Below, piece after piece: positions 9,335-17,501 of a stretch of DNA of 64,000 nt. The position numbers and the translations under genes are program-made. Under the pieces are notes generated by a model. That model was not told where the DNA came from. It ran no database searches and saw only the letters and a program-made list of their open reading frames with translations. Each line of letters starts with the position of its first letter. Positions within the stretch are counted from its first letter, which is position 1. Source of the DNA: Candidatus Zixiibacteriota bacterium (lineage in GTDB: Bacteria; Desulfobacterota; Binatia; UBA9968); contig DATLYW010000047.1 in the NCBI GenBank assembly GCA_035574315.1, forward strand, positions 1-64,000. Reading direction: 5' to 3'.

Positions 9335-9445
9335 CTAGCCAATGAGCGCTAGCACCTCAGGACCGAACGCATGCAGCGCCAACGGCACTCCGGCCGCCTT
9401 CAAATTCATCGTGTTTGCGAACAATGAGAGGTCCACGGGATTCAC
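9335..9445 (-). CDS. Possible 36-aa peptide or gene remnant
   Basis: From a GTG at 9445 to a stop at 9335 the frame reads NPVDLSLFANTMNLKAAGVP and ends ALHAFGPEVLALIG. The sequence looks protein-like, but the frame is closed a few codons upstream and no strong ribosome site is visible. It may be the C-terminal end of a gene lost from the island. I do not recognise the family. Confidence 0.2.
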   Translation of the reverse strand: MNPVDLSLFANTMNLKAAGVPLALHAFGPEVLALIG

Positions 9446-9498
9446 AATCCCCGAGATCTCCTAGAAAAAAGCAGTAAATTCAGGCGTTTAAATTGTGA

Positions 9499-9521
9499 CT
9501 GTAGCCGCAACTGTAGCTTAT
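9499..9521. repeat. Inverted copy of the 11-bp repeat (left array)
   Basis: CTGTAGC at 9499-9505 recurs 12 bp later within CTGTAGCTTAT at 9511-9521. The latter is the exact reverse complement of ATAAGCTACAG, the repeat unit at 9953-9985. The two arrays therefore face each other across about 430 bp. Such arrays resemble recombinase arm sites or iterons. Confidence 0.45.
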
Positions 9522-9952
9522 TGTTACTGGGTAATCGACCACGGTCGTTCGTCCGCGCGCTACCCGCAGGTCTCAGCCGATTTCGCCCGAACCGGGGGGG
9601 TGGGTCGCAAAAATCGTGTTTCGCCGACCGCGTTCTATGCACACCGTCCTGGGGCGAAAAAACCAAAGCCCGCGAGAAACCCGTGCAAACTCGCATACTT
9701 ACCCAGCCCCGCGCGACACCCGCACCCCGAAAACGCACGAAAAACCGCGCCATGCCGCGCACATAGCGCGGGTTCGAGACAAAATTCGCCTGTTTTTCGC
9801 GGGCTTTCGGTACGCGCTGGACACCGCGCGATCCGCGCGGCCCGGCGCTTCTCGATCGCGCGCTTTCGTGCCCCTTCCTTTCCCCCCTCTAATACTCCCC
9901 TTCTGTCCTGCGGGAGGCCGTTCGTCGGCGGCAAGAGTACATCGAGAAACAG
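9522..9952. other. Gene-free segment between two inverted repeat arrays
   Basis: Several short frames overlap here on both strands, none with a convincing start or protein-like composition; they are rich in Arg, Pro and Ala as expected from GC-rich non-coding DNA. It is bracketed by facing copies of the 11-bp repeat and lies beside the tRNA-Leu gene, so it may be an attachment region or a remnant of a small mobile unit. Confidence 0.35.
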
Positions 9953-9985
9953 GATAAGCTACAGATAAGCTACAGATAAGTTACA
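9953..9985. repeat. Three tandem 11-bp repeats GATAAGCTACA (right array)
   Basis: Copies are GATAAGCTACA at 9953-9963, GATAAGCTACA at 9964-9974 and GATAAGTTACA at 9975-9985, one base different in the last. The array ends 65 bp from the 3' end of the tRNA-Leu gene. One inverted copy is present at 9511-9521. The arrangement fits arm-type binding sites of an integrase or excisionase near a tRNA attachment site; this is inference. Confidence 0.55.
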
Positions 9986-10050
9986 GTAGCGACTTTCGCG
10001 GGACACGCCAGACTTGAGACCCAAGCAGGATACTAGGAAAATCAAGTACT

Positions 10051-10141
10051 TGGTGCCCGGAGCCGGACTCGAACCGGCACGGACCCTTCCGGGTCCTCGG
10101 GATTTTAAGTCCCGTGCGTCTACCAATTTCGCCATCCGGGC
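10051..10141 (-). tRNA. tRNA-Leu (anticodon UAA)
   Basis: The minus strand reads GCCCGGATGGCGAAATTGG at the 5' end and GCTCCGGGCACCA at the 3' end, so the acceptor stem GCCCGGA/TCCGGGC pairs fully and CCA is encoded. The anticodon arm has stem CGGGA/TCCCG and loop CTTAAAA, giving anticodon TAA. A long variable arm (AGGACCCGGAAGGGTCC region) identifies a class II leucine tRNA, and the T-arm contains GGTTCGAGTCC. Its 3' end points towards the island at lower coordinates, the usual orientation for a tRNA attachment site. Confidence 0.97.
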
Positions 10142-10397
10142 GCGCCATCGCTGTGATCAATAGCCTAGGGGCCTTCGGCCTTCAAGGCACTCCGGCGTCC
10201 GCCGCGCCGCCCGATTCACCCCGCGCAACGGCCAAAAATGTCACAGACTGTCAAAAACTGTCCCTACTGACCCGCCCGTGGTGGGCGTTCCGGCGCGCAA
10301 AAAGCACCGATCCGTAGCCATTTTCGCCGCCGGCGCTCCCTTTTTCATCCGGCATGTCGGTTGCTTATTTGCCCTCGACGCAGGCAAAGAGCAAGCC

Positions 10398-10607
10398 ATG
10401 ATCCGTTACCTCAAGCTCCGCAGATGTCCGCGTTGCGGCTGCGAGTTCGCCGTGATCCTGCTCGAGCGCAACGCCCGCGAACAATCCATCAGCGGTTTCT
10501 GCGTCCAGTGCGAGCACCGCATCGAGTGGCGATTGCTAACGAAGCAGACCGCCCCCGCCGGTGCGTTGCGCTCGCGATCGCCGCGCAATCGTTCTCTGTC
10601 GCGATAA
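10398..10607 (+). CDS. Small zinc-ribbon protein, 69 aa
   Basis: Starts at the ATG at 10398 (MIRYLKLRRCPRCGCEFAVI) after a weak GCAAAGAGC site. Two pairs of cysteines, CPRC near residue 10 and CVQC near 35, form a probable zinc ribbon; the C-terminal 25 residues are Arg/Ser-rich and likely disordered. No family is recognised. It is followed 20 bp later by another small gene on the same strand, so the two may be co-transcribed. Confidence 0.4.
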   Translation: MIRYLKLRRCPRCGCEFAVILLERNAREQSISGFCVQCEHRIEWRLLTKQTAPAGALRSRSPRNRSLSR

Positions 10608-10627
10608 AAACATGAGGTTGGCGTGAT

Positions 10628-10963
10628 ATGAATCCGGAACTCGTCTTGTGGTCCCGCGTGCTCCTGCAGGCTATCTGGGACCTCGCGGGGATCAAGCTCA
10701 AGATGCCGAAGAGCGAGGCTCCGCGACTTCAGCGAAGAACCCGAGCCTGGTTCGATTCGCGGGACACCTCTCCCGGGAGCTTCATCTGGATCTGCCACAT
10801 TCTCTCTCTGGATCCGGCGACCGTGCGAAGGCACGTCCTGACCAAGAAAGCCGAAGAGCTGGAAGCGCTGATCACCCGACACGCGCTTGCACGCGACGCG
10901 CAGCGGGAACGTGAAGGAGAGGCTGGCGTGACGGCCGAGCCCGAGCTGTCCGAAGCCGTATAG
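10628..10963 (+). CDS. Conserved-looking small protein, 111 aa
   Basis: ATG at 10628, preceded by GAGGTTGGCGTGAT. The middle reads RRTRAWFDSRDTSPGSFIWI followed by CHILSLDPATVRRHVL, which looks like a helix-turn-helix-like helical core of the kind seen in small phage or plasmid proteins; the last 35 residues are charged. No signal peptide or membrane segment. Function unknown. With the zinc-ribbon gene upstream it may form a two-gene unit next to the tRNA. Confidence 0.45.
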   Translation: MNPELVLWSRVLLQAIWDLAGIKLKMPKSEAPRLQRRTRAWFDSRDTSPGSFIWICHILSLDPATVRRHVLTKKAEELEALITRHALARDAQREREGEAGVTAEPELSEAV

Positions 10964-10998
10964 CTCCCGCCGGCTCTCGCGCCGGCCGCCGAAGCTTC

Positions 10999-11361
10999 TC
11001 AGATCTTCCCCCGGCCTTTGAGCTCGCGCAAGCGCCAGGCCACGACCTCGTCGAGGCAGCGCGCGGGCAAAGGCTCCGGAAGGGAAACGTCCTCCGCCCC
11101 GAGCAGTATGAGCTTGTGCTGCATGGAGACGAGGCTCGCGTAAAGCGCCTGGTAATGCTCCAGCTGGACCGAGCATTCCTCGAGCTTTTCATCGATCCGC
11201 CGCACGCATTGATCGAGCTCCCGCTTCTCCTGGTCGAAGATCCGCTTGAGCTGGTCCCGAATCTCGACGGTTTGCTGCTGGAAGGTGTCGGCGATGTGCG
11301 CGAGGTTGATCCTCATTTGAAGGAGGGTCTCCATCAGCCGTTCCACTGTTTCCGGTTCCAT
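10999..11361 (-). CDS. Coiled-coil protein, 120 aa, unknown function
   Basis: Start taken at the ATG at 11361 (MEPETVERLMETLLQMRIN); an upstream in-frame ATG at 11445 would add a low-complexity leader overlapping nothing useful. Residues 5-85 are a continuous amphipathic helix with heptads (IADTFQQQTVEIRDQLKRIF, then EKRELDQCVRRIDEKLEEC), predicting a coiled coil. The last 35 residues contain LPEPLPARCLDEVVAWRLREL. No recognised family. It lies 34 bp from the end of the membrane transferase gene. Confidence 0.5.
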   Translation of the reverse strand: MEPETVERLMETLLQMRINLAHIADTFQQQTVEIRDQLKRIFDQEKRELDQCVRRIDEKLEECSVQLEHYQALYASLVSMQHKLILLGAEDVSLPEPLPARCLDEVVAWRLRELKGRGKI

Positions 11362-11479
11362 GTCCCGATCCGCGCTCCCGGCTGAAATACCGGCCGTCCC
11401 AACAGGCGAGCCGACTTTGTAATATTGGCGTTGCGCTCTTGTCAAGGCAATTCCGCCGCCGGACCCGACGGAGCGGGCT

Positions 11480-13591
11480 CTACGAGGGTACGGTCCGATC
11501 GAAGGATGGGACCGCCCTCAACCCCTCGGAGCGTCTCCAAAGCGAGACATAAGAAAGCCCGTAGAGCACCAGGGCGATCAGGTTGAGCCAGCGCAACCCG
11601 GTCCACATGTCGAGGTACTCCAGAAGCCCTCCCACCAGGGCGCCGAAAAGATTGCTGGCGAGAGCTGCGCTCGGCGAAGGCACCGTCGCGAAAGCTTTGG
11701 CGAAAATCAGGGCCGCCACGAAAATTGGCGAGGCCGTGATTGCCGCCCCCGCGCCCAGCCTGAGGCCCCACGCCAGCCGGTTGAGCATGTCGAAAGGAAA
11801 GAACAAATTGATCGCCAGCGCGGAAGCCAACGCCAGATAAAGCCCCGTAAACGAAAGCGCGACTCCGGCCGAGGCGATTCCGTTGGCCGCGAGGATGACC
11901 AGCAGAATGGCGCCGATCACGAGCGCGTTCACCAGCCACGTGGACCCCATGAGGAGCCCCAGGGCGGTCACCGCCTTGGTTTCGATCAGCAGGAACGCCG
12001 CCCCCATGAAGAACAGATGCCAGTCCACCCGCCCCGCGGCGCGGAGGGAATAACGAAACGGAATCAGGGAAAGAACGAAGATCAGAAAGAGCGGCAGCAG
12101 GTAATGGAAAGGAATGCCGCGCGTCTCGAGAAACAAAAACGGCCAGTCGTCCGAGACCGGCTCCACGGTGCCCGAGGTGAAAGGAGTCGCGATCGGAGCG
12201 TAATCGGTTTCCCCCGGATCCCGGTTTCGATCGAACAGCTCGCCGGCCAGCAGCAGAACTTCCTGGTTGGAGCGGCTGCCCAGCGCGAACGGCTCCGTTC
12301 CCAGCGCTTCCCTGAGCGTGTCGAGGTGGCGCTGCGACAGCCACGCGTTGACCGCGAAAAAGTTGATCGCGACGCCGCCGCCGGGGCGGAGTTTTTCCCG
12401 GACCGCCTTCAAGCTTTCGCGCGTGAACACGAAGTTGTCCAGGCGCAGCGACGAAAGCGAGGAGAACGCGGTATGGCTGTCCAGCGTGGCGAAGATCACG
12501 AGATCGTAGGTGCGCGGGGTCTTCTGCAGAAAGGAGCGAGCGTCGTCGATGAACAGATGGACCGCGCTCGACGCATAAGGCCGGTCCAGGTTCAATTCGT
12601 GACCGAGCCGGGCGATCACCGGATCGATCTCGACGACGTCGATGTGGCTCACGCCGTTGCGCAGCGCCACCGACGCGTCGTTCCCTCCGCCGCCCCCGAG
12701 GATCAACACCGATTCTATCTTCCGCCGGGCCAGCCGAAAGGGAATATCGTAGTGGCGGTGATAGGCGCGGACGTCCGCTTCCCGGAGAAGCGAGCGGTAG
12801 TCGGACCCGAACTGCTGAATGACCTGAAAACCATCGTGGTTGACGGCGATACGGACGCCGGCGATCGGTCCTTTTCCGAACACCCGGGCGGTGATCTTGT
12901 AGTACGGAGACCACAATGCCGGCGACTTTACTTGCATGGCGGCGGTGACCGCCAGAGCCGCCACGCTGTAAAGCAGGAACAGCCGCAGGGCCGCGGTTCG
13001 GACGAAGAAATACGCCAGCACGCCGTAGGCGATCAGCAGCCAGACGGTCGGCTGGAGCTCGAGAAACGAAACGAGCGAAAAAGCCACGATGCCTGCGAGG
13101 CTGCCGAGAACGTTCACCGAATAGGCCGGCAGAGGCTTCAGCCGGTTCATGACCTCGCCCAGCATGGAGCAGAGCGCGGCGAAAGTAGCCATCGTGAGGA
13201 AAAACACGGCAATGATCACGAAGAGCGCTTTGGCCGTCTTGTAAAGGGACGGCGCCGACCGCAGGGCGTGGTCGCCGAACCCGCTGCCGAGGAGGAAATA
13301 CTGTCTCGGGTCGACGAAGATCACGTGCGTGATCCCCATCAGCGGCGCCAGGGCGATGACGCAGACGAGACAGGTCAAAAGCCTGGGAAACCAGCGATAG
13401 AAAAGCGTCGGCCAGCGGGCGTGGAAGGAGCACCCTACGCCGAAGCCCAGAAACGCCGCCATCAGGGCGAGGTTCTTGAAGTAAGCAAAGATGCGGATTT
13501 CCGTGGAAAGCCAGCGGATCACCGCCAGCTCGAGAAAAAGAGCGGCAAAGCTGATCAGGAAAAGCTCGAGGAAGTCCTTCCGGCTCGTCAT
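11480..13591 (-). CDS. Membrane spermidine-synthase-like protein, 703 aa
   Basis: The N-terminal 220 residues form about six or seven membrane helices (ELFLISFAALFLELAVIRWL at the start). A soluble aminopropyltransferase fold follows: ESVLILGGGGGNDASVAL near residue 290 is the nucleotide-cofactor loop, VVEIDPVIARLGHELN the acidic strand after it, and FIDDARSFLQKTPRTYDLVI the next strand. From about residue 495 come another seven membrane helices. This membrane-soluble-membrane layout is seen in polyamine-synthase-like proteins of unknown substrate. The typical catalytic Asp region reads FATLDSHTA rather than the usual D-S-T/S-D-P, so spermidine synthesis itself is doubtful. Confidence 0.8.
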   Translation of the reverse strand: MTSRKDFLELFLISFAALFLELAVIRWLSTEIRIFAYFKNLALMAAFLGFGVGCSFHARWPTLFYRWFPRLLTCLVCVIALAPLMGITHVIFVDPRQYFLLGSGFGDHALRSAPSLYKTAKALFVIIAVFFLTMATFAALCSMLGEVMNRLKPLPAYSVNVLGSLAGIVAFSLVSFLELQPTVWLLIAYGVLAYFFVRTAALRLFLLYSVAALAVTAAMQVKSPALWSPYYKITARVFGKGPIAGVRIAVNHDGFQVIQQFGSDYRSLLREADVRAYHRHYDIPFRLARRKIESVLILGGGGGNDASVALRNGVSHIDVVEIDPVIARLGHELNLDRPYASSAVHLFIDDARSFLQKTPRTYDLVIFATLDSHTAFSSLSSLRLDNFVFTRESLKAVREKLRPGGGVAINFFAVNAWLSQRHLDTLREALGTEPFALGSRSNQEVLLLAGELFDRNRDPGETDYAPIATPFTSGTVEPVSDDWPFLFLETRGIPFHYLLPLFLIFVLSLIPFRYSLRAAGRVDWHLFFMGAAFLLIETKAVTALGLLMGSTWLVNALVIGAILLVILAANGIASAGVALSFTGLYLALASALAINLFFPFDMLNRLAWGLRLGAGAAITASPIFVAALIFAKAFATVPSPSAALASNLFGALVGGLLEYLDMWTGLRWLNLIALVLYGLSYVSLWRRSEGLRAVPSFDRTVPS

Positions 13592-13689
13592 GCGGCCCTG
13601 CTCCCGATCCCCGGCGGATCGCGGCCGCTATTGTAGGGCAGAAGCCCCGAATTCTGAAATGGAATTTTCTCTCGCGGCGGCCGCCCCGA

Positions 13690-13725
13690 GGGGAGAGTCC
13701 CGTTTCCGTGGTCGGGCCTCTCCCC
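13690..13725 (-). terminator. Strong hairpin downstream of hppA
   Basis: GGGGAGAGTCCCG (13690-13702) pairs with CGGGCCTCTCCCC (13713-13725) with one mismatch and a 10-nt loop. It lies 27 bp beyond the hppA stop. No U-run follows on the minus strand, so it may act as a 3' end stabiliser or a Rho-assisted stop. Confidence 0.45.
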
Positions 13726-13751
13726 TTCGGCGAACCGCCGTCCTCGCGCCG

Positions 13752-15875
13752 TTATACGAACAGCGGCGCGAGGACCAGGGTGATCGTGCTGAGGAGCTTG
13801 ATGAGCACGTGCAGGCTGGGTCCCGCAGTGTCCTTGAACGGATCGCCCACCGTGTCGCCGACCACCGCCGCCTTGTGCGTGTCGGATCCCTTGCCGCCGT
13901 AGGCGCCGGTTTCCACGAACTTCTTGGCGTTGTCCCAGGCGCCGCCGCTGTTGTTGAGGAAGGTCGCCGTGAGAATCCCCGCGATCGTCCCGACCATCAG
14001 CAGGGCCGCCACGGCTTCCGCCCCCACCCCGAAGAGGCGAAAGACGAGGCCGACGGCGACCGGCATGCCGACGGCGATGACGCCGGGCAGCACCATTTGC
14101 TTGAGCGCCCCGAGAGTCACGATATCGACGCACCGGCCGTAATCCGGTTTCGCCGTGCCCTTGAGAATGTCCGGATTTTCCTTGAATTGACGCCTCACCT
14201 CGTTGATCACGTAGTAGGCCGCCTTGCCGACCGCGCGAATGGCCAGCGCCGAGAAGAGAAAGACCAGCATCGCCCCGAGCAGCCCCCCGACGAAGACCTC
14301 CGGCTTGGCGATGTTGACCGCCTCGAGCTTGCTGCCGTAATGCGCCACCTCGTCGAGATAAGCCGAGAACAGCAGAAAGGCCGCCAGCGCCGCCGAGCCG
14401 ATCGCGTATCCTTTCGTCAGCGCCTTGGTCGTGTTTCCCACGGCGTCGAGACGGTCGGTCTTGCGCCGCACCTCCTCCGGCTGCCCGCTCATCTCGATGA
14501 TCCCGCCGGCGTTATCCGTGATCGGCCCGAAGGTATCCATCGCCAGGATGTAGGCGGCGGTGCCGAGCATCCCCATGGTCGCCACGGCCGTGCCGAACAG
14601 CCCGGCGTGAGGCACGCCGCTCAGGTTGCCGAGGTAGAACGAGGCGATGATCGCCGCGGAAATCACGATCACCGGGATAGCCGTGCACTCCAGGCCCACG
14701 CTGATGCCGGCGATGATGTTGGTGGCCGGACCCGTCTGCGAGGCCTCCGCGATCGTCTTGACCGGGCGGAACTTGTACTCGGTGTAGTACTGGGTGATGT
14801 AAACGAACGCCTGCGCCGTGAGAATGCCGATCACGCCGCAGAGAAAGAAGTAGAACCAGGCCGAGCTCGCTTCGGGATGTTGGGCCGGGTCCACGGCCAG
14901 CATCCAGCGGGCGGCGATGAAAAAGCCGGCGATCGCCAGCGCGCTCGTGGTATAGTAGCCGCGGTTCAGCGCCGCCATCGGGTCCTCGTCCTCGTCGCTG
15001 CGGACGATCATGATCCCCACGATGGACGCGATCAGGCCAAAGGCGCGGGCGACCAGCGGAAAGAGAATCCCCTTGAGGCCGAAGAAGGGGTAGAGACCGA
15101 CGCCGAGAATCATCGCGCCGATGTTCTCGGCCGCGGTCGACTCGAACAGATCCGCCCCGCGGCCCGCGCAATCCCCGACGTTGTCGCCGACCAGGTCGGC
15201 GATGACCGCAGGATTGCGGGGATCGTCCTCCGGAATTCCCGCTTCCACCTTGCCCACCAGGTCCGCCCCCACGTCGGCCGCCTTGGTGTAGATCCCGCCG
15301 CCGAGCTGGGCGAAAAGCGCAACGAACGAGGCGCCGAAACCGTATCCCACGATCGTGAACGGAATCTTTTGCGGGTCATGGCCCAGCGTCTCGAGCAGAT
15401 AATAAAGCCCCCCGACCCCTAGCAGGCTCATGGCGACCACGAAGAGCCCTGAAACGGCCCCACCGCGGAGCGCGATACGCAGGCCTTCGTTCAGGCTCGA
15501 GCGAACCGCCGAGGCCGTGCGGATGTTGGCGCGGATCGACACCCACATGCCGATGTAGCCGGCGACCACGGAGCAAAGCGCCCCGAAAACGAAGGACAGC
15601 GTCGTCCAGAAAGCCAACTGCGCGGGGGGCACCGGGTCGGCGGGGCTCGGCGTCCGCACGAACGCGTACAGAACGAAAATCAGCACCGCCAGGACCGCCG
15701 CCAGCATCAGGATCGTGCGATTCTGACGCGACAGAAAGGCCTCGGCCCCCTCCTTGATGGCATTGGAGATCTCCTGCATCTTTGCCGTTCCCATCTCGTG
15801 CCGGATGACGTACCGCGCGAGATAGACGGCGAAAAGCAAGGAAAAACAGCTGATCGCGATGACGAGTACAATCAT
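13752..15875 (-). CDS. hppA: Proton-pumping membrane pyrophosphatase, K+-independent type
   Basis: HppA hydrolyses cytoplasmic pyrophosphate and pumps H+ across the inner membrane. The 707-residue protein has about 16 membrane helices and the family signatures: GGGIYTKAADVGADLVGKVE near residue 190-210, DNVGDCAGRGADLFES near 235-252, and GDTVGDPFKDTAGPSLH near 675. The subclass site reads GNTTKALTKGYAIGSA near residue 480; lysine here (instead of alanine in GNTTAA) marks the K+-independent, H+-pumping subfamily. It lies 18 bp downstream of tatC. In this organism it probably saves energy by using pyrophosphate released by biosynthesis and acyl-CoA activation. Confidence 0.95.
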   Translation of the reverse strand: MIVLVIAISCFSLLFAVYLARYVIRHEMGTAKMQEISNAIKEGAEAFLSRQNRTILMLAAVLAVLIFVLYAFVRTPSPADPVPPAQLAFWTTLSFVFGALCSVVAGYIGMWVSIRANIRTASAVRSSLNEGLRIALRGGAVSGLFVVAMSLLGVGGLYYLLETLGHDPQKIPFTIVGYGFGASFVALFAQLGGGIYTKAADVGADLVGKVEAGIPEDDPRNPAVIADLVGDNVGDCAGRGADLFESTAAENIGAMILGVGLYPFFGLKGILFPLVARAFGLIASIVGIMIVRSDEDEDPMAALNRGYYTTSALAIAGFFIAARWMLAVDPAQHPEASSAWFYFFLCGVIGILTAQAFVYITQYYTEYKFRPVKTIAEASQTGPATNIIAGISVGLECTAIPVIVISAAIIASFYLGNLSGVPHAGLFGTAVATMGMLGTAAYILAMDTFGPITDNAGGIIEMSGQPEEVRRKTDRLDAVGNTTKALTKGYAIGSAALAAFLLFSAYLDEVAHYGSKLEAVNIAKPEVFVGGLLGAMLVFLFSALAIRAVGKAAYYVINEVRRQFKENPDILKGTAKPDYGRCVDIVTLGALKQMVLPGVIAVGMPVAVGLVFRLFGVGAEAVAALLMVGTIAGILTATFLNNSGGAWDNAKKFVETGAYGGKGSDTHKAAVVGDTVGDPFKDTAGPSLHVLIKLLSTITLVLAPLFV

Positions 15876-15893
15876 GTGATGCTTATCCCTTCC

Positions 15894-16637
15894 TCAACAG
15901 TCGAAATTTTCCGGCTTGCGCCCCAGATACGCCACGCCGATGCTCAGCCCGTACAGCAGGACCATGGGGACGGCCAGGAGGCTCTGGTTGATGACGTCGG
16001 GTGTCGGCGTCAGAACAGCCGCCACGACGAATATCACGATCAGCGCATAGCGGAAAGAGCGCAGCATGAACCGGTAGTCCCAGACGCCGATCCGGACCAG
16101 AAAATAGGTGAAGACCGGCAGCTCGAACGCCACGCCGAAAGCCAGTACCATACGAAAAAAAAAAGTGAAGTACTCGCCGATGCGGATCGCCGGCGTGACC
16201 CCGATCGAGCCGTATTGCTCGACAAAGTAGCGAAACGCCACCGGCAGCACGACCCAGTAGCAAAAGACCGCGCCCGCGACGAAAAAGAAGGTTGCGCTCA
16301 GCACGAAGGGCAGCACGAGCCTCTTTTCCCGCGCGAGCAGCCCCGGGCTGATGAAGCGCCAGAGCTGATAGAAAATGACCGGCGTCGAGAACAGCGCTCC
16401 GGCCGCCAGGGCGACCTTGATCTCGGTAAAGAACGCTTCCGTGACCCCGGTTCCGATCAGATTCTGCTCCGGGCCGAGGCTACGGCGAAGCGGCGCCACC
16501 ATCACCGCGAAAATCGAGTCGGAGAAGAAAAAACTGATCGCGGAACAAAAAGCGACGGCGCCCAGGGATTTCAGCAAGCACCAGCGGAGATCCTCAAGAT
16601 GCTCCGCAAAGGTCATATTGACGGGTTCGCTCGCCAC
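15894..16637 (-). CDS. tatC: Sec-independent protein translocase subunit TatC
   Basis: TatC binds twin-arginine signal peptides and starts export of folded proteins. The 247-residue protein shows the family N-terminus MTFAEHLEDLRWCLLKSL, six membrane helices, the conserved periplasmic FYQLWRFISPGLLAREKR, and MVLAFGVAFELPVFTYFLV. The start is a GTG at 16637. A run of ten T residues in the coding strand (16155-16164) encodes part of YFTFFFRM and is a slippage-prone tract. No tatA or tatB gene is next to it. Confidence 0.95.
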   Translation of the reverse strand: MASEPVNMTFAEHLEDLRWCLLKSLGAVAFCSAISFFFSDSIFAVMVAPLRRSLGPEQNLIGTGVTEAFFTEIKVALAAGALFSTPVIFYQLWRFISPGLLAREKRLVLPFVLSATFFFVAGAVFCYWVVLPVAFRYFVEQYGSIGVTPAIRIGEYFTFFFRMVLAFGVAFELPVFTYFLVRIGVWDYRFMLRSFRYALIVIFVVAAVLTPTPDVINQSLLAVPMVLLYGLSIGVAYLGRKPENFDC

Positions 16638-16663
16638 ACATCACTCAACCCGGCCGTAGTTGC

Positions 16664-16693
16664 AAAAAAGGGGAAGGATGGAAATCCTTCCCC
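16664..16693 (-). terminator. Rho-independent terminator of the small lipoprotein gene
   Basis: On the minus strand a perfect 10-bp stem (GGGGAAGGAT with ATCCTTCCCC, loop of four) is followed by TTTTTT. It lies about 40 bp after the lipoprotein stop at 16733 and before tatC, so it separates the two transcripts. Confidence 0.85.
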
Positions 16694-16732
16694 TTCTCCG
16701 TTAGCCGAAACTAAAAAGAAGACGACTAACCG

Positions 16733-16960
16733 TTATTTGGTCTTTGTTCCCTCGTCTTTCTTCTCCATCGGCGCCGCCGGTTGGTCGGCCGGAGCCTTCT
16801 GCTCACCCGCGGGCGCCGCTGGCTCGGCAGGCGCAGGCGCAGGAGCCGGCGCTGCTGGCGGCGGTGGCGGCGGAGCGGGTTCCTCCTTCTTACCGCACCC
16901 TGCAAACGTCAGAGTCAAAGCAAAGAGCGTTACCCCCGACAAGATCGCGAATCTCTTCAT
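16733..16960 (-). CDS. Small Pro/Ala-rich lipoprotein, 75 aa
   Basis: Start at the ATG at 16960 (MKRFAILSGVTLFALTLTFA), with AGGAGGTG seven bases upstream. A type II signal peptide ends at the lipobox TFAGC, so the mature protein is lipid-anchored and starts CGKKEE. The remaining 45 residues are mainly P, A, E and K (PPPPPPAAPAPAPAPAEP), a flexible chain that may span part of the periplasm. Small lysine/proline lipoproteins like this have no assigned function. It has its own terminator and is divergent from rpsT. Confidence 0.75.
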   Translation of the reverse strand: MKRFAILSGVTLFALTLTFAGCGKKEEPAPPPPPPAAPAPAPAPAEPAAPAGEQKAPADQPAAPMEKKDEGTKTK

Positions 16961-17501
16961 CCTGTTCACCTCCTTTCCCGTCACACATCTGTAAAAACCG
17001 TCTCGATTCTTTCGGTTTTATTGCACAAGTCCGGATGACTTGCAAGGGTTCCGAACACCTGTTCGCAAAACCGCCGGTCACGCTCGGGCGAATCCGCTCC
17101 GCGTGCTCACGGCGAAGCGGCGGAAGAAACGGTGTGACGTCATCCGGGCACACATGCGGCGGCCAGACTGCTGGCCGGCGGCTTGACCTCCCGGAAAAAC
17201 CGCGCCTCCCTCGGCCTTTTCCCACAGGGAACGAACAATTCCTGTTGATAAGTTGTTGACAAGCGCGCCTCAGCGCCGAGTCGCAAGGGGGAAGATATCG
17301 TCGATCAGCAGATTGCCGAAATTGGCGGCAACGAAAAACACTGTCTGTCAACCACTTACGTTGATTTCCCGAGGTCTCCTCGGAGAGCGTCGAACACGGT
17401 TCCCGCGAATTTACCGGACGGTTTGCCGGGCGCCCCCGGCGAAATTGACTCCGGCGGCGGCGGATGTTAAGAAGAAAAACCACGCTACGGAGGGAAGAAC
17501 G
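16961..17501. other. 541-bp divergent intergenic region before rpsT, with DnaA-box-like sites
   Basis: No convincing gene lies here. It contains TTTTCCCACA at 17217-17226 and TGTTGATAA at 17243-17251 (complement TTATCAACA, one change from the DnaA box TTATCCACA), followed by TTGTTGACA. The promoters of the divergent lipoprotein and rpsT must be inside. TTGACA at 17255-17260 could be a -35 element but has no good -10 partner. Confidence 0.35.

Noticed and set aside
9495..9968. A 157-codon frame between the 11-bp repeat arrays
   Set aside because: Composition is Arg/Pro/Ala-rich without any domain or ribosome site, and overlapping frames of equal quality exist on the other strand.
12017..13636. 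A 539-codon plus-strand open frame
   Set aside because: It lies opposite the membrane transferase gene, is rich in Arg, Gln and Glu with no domain, and is an antisense frame of GC-rich coding DNA.
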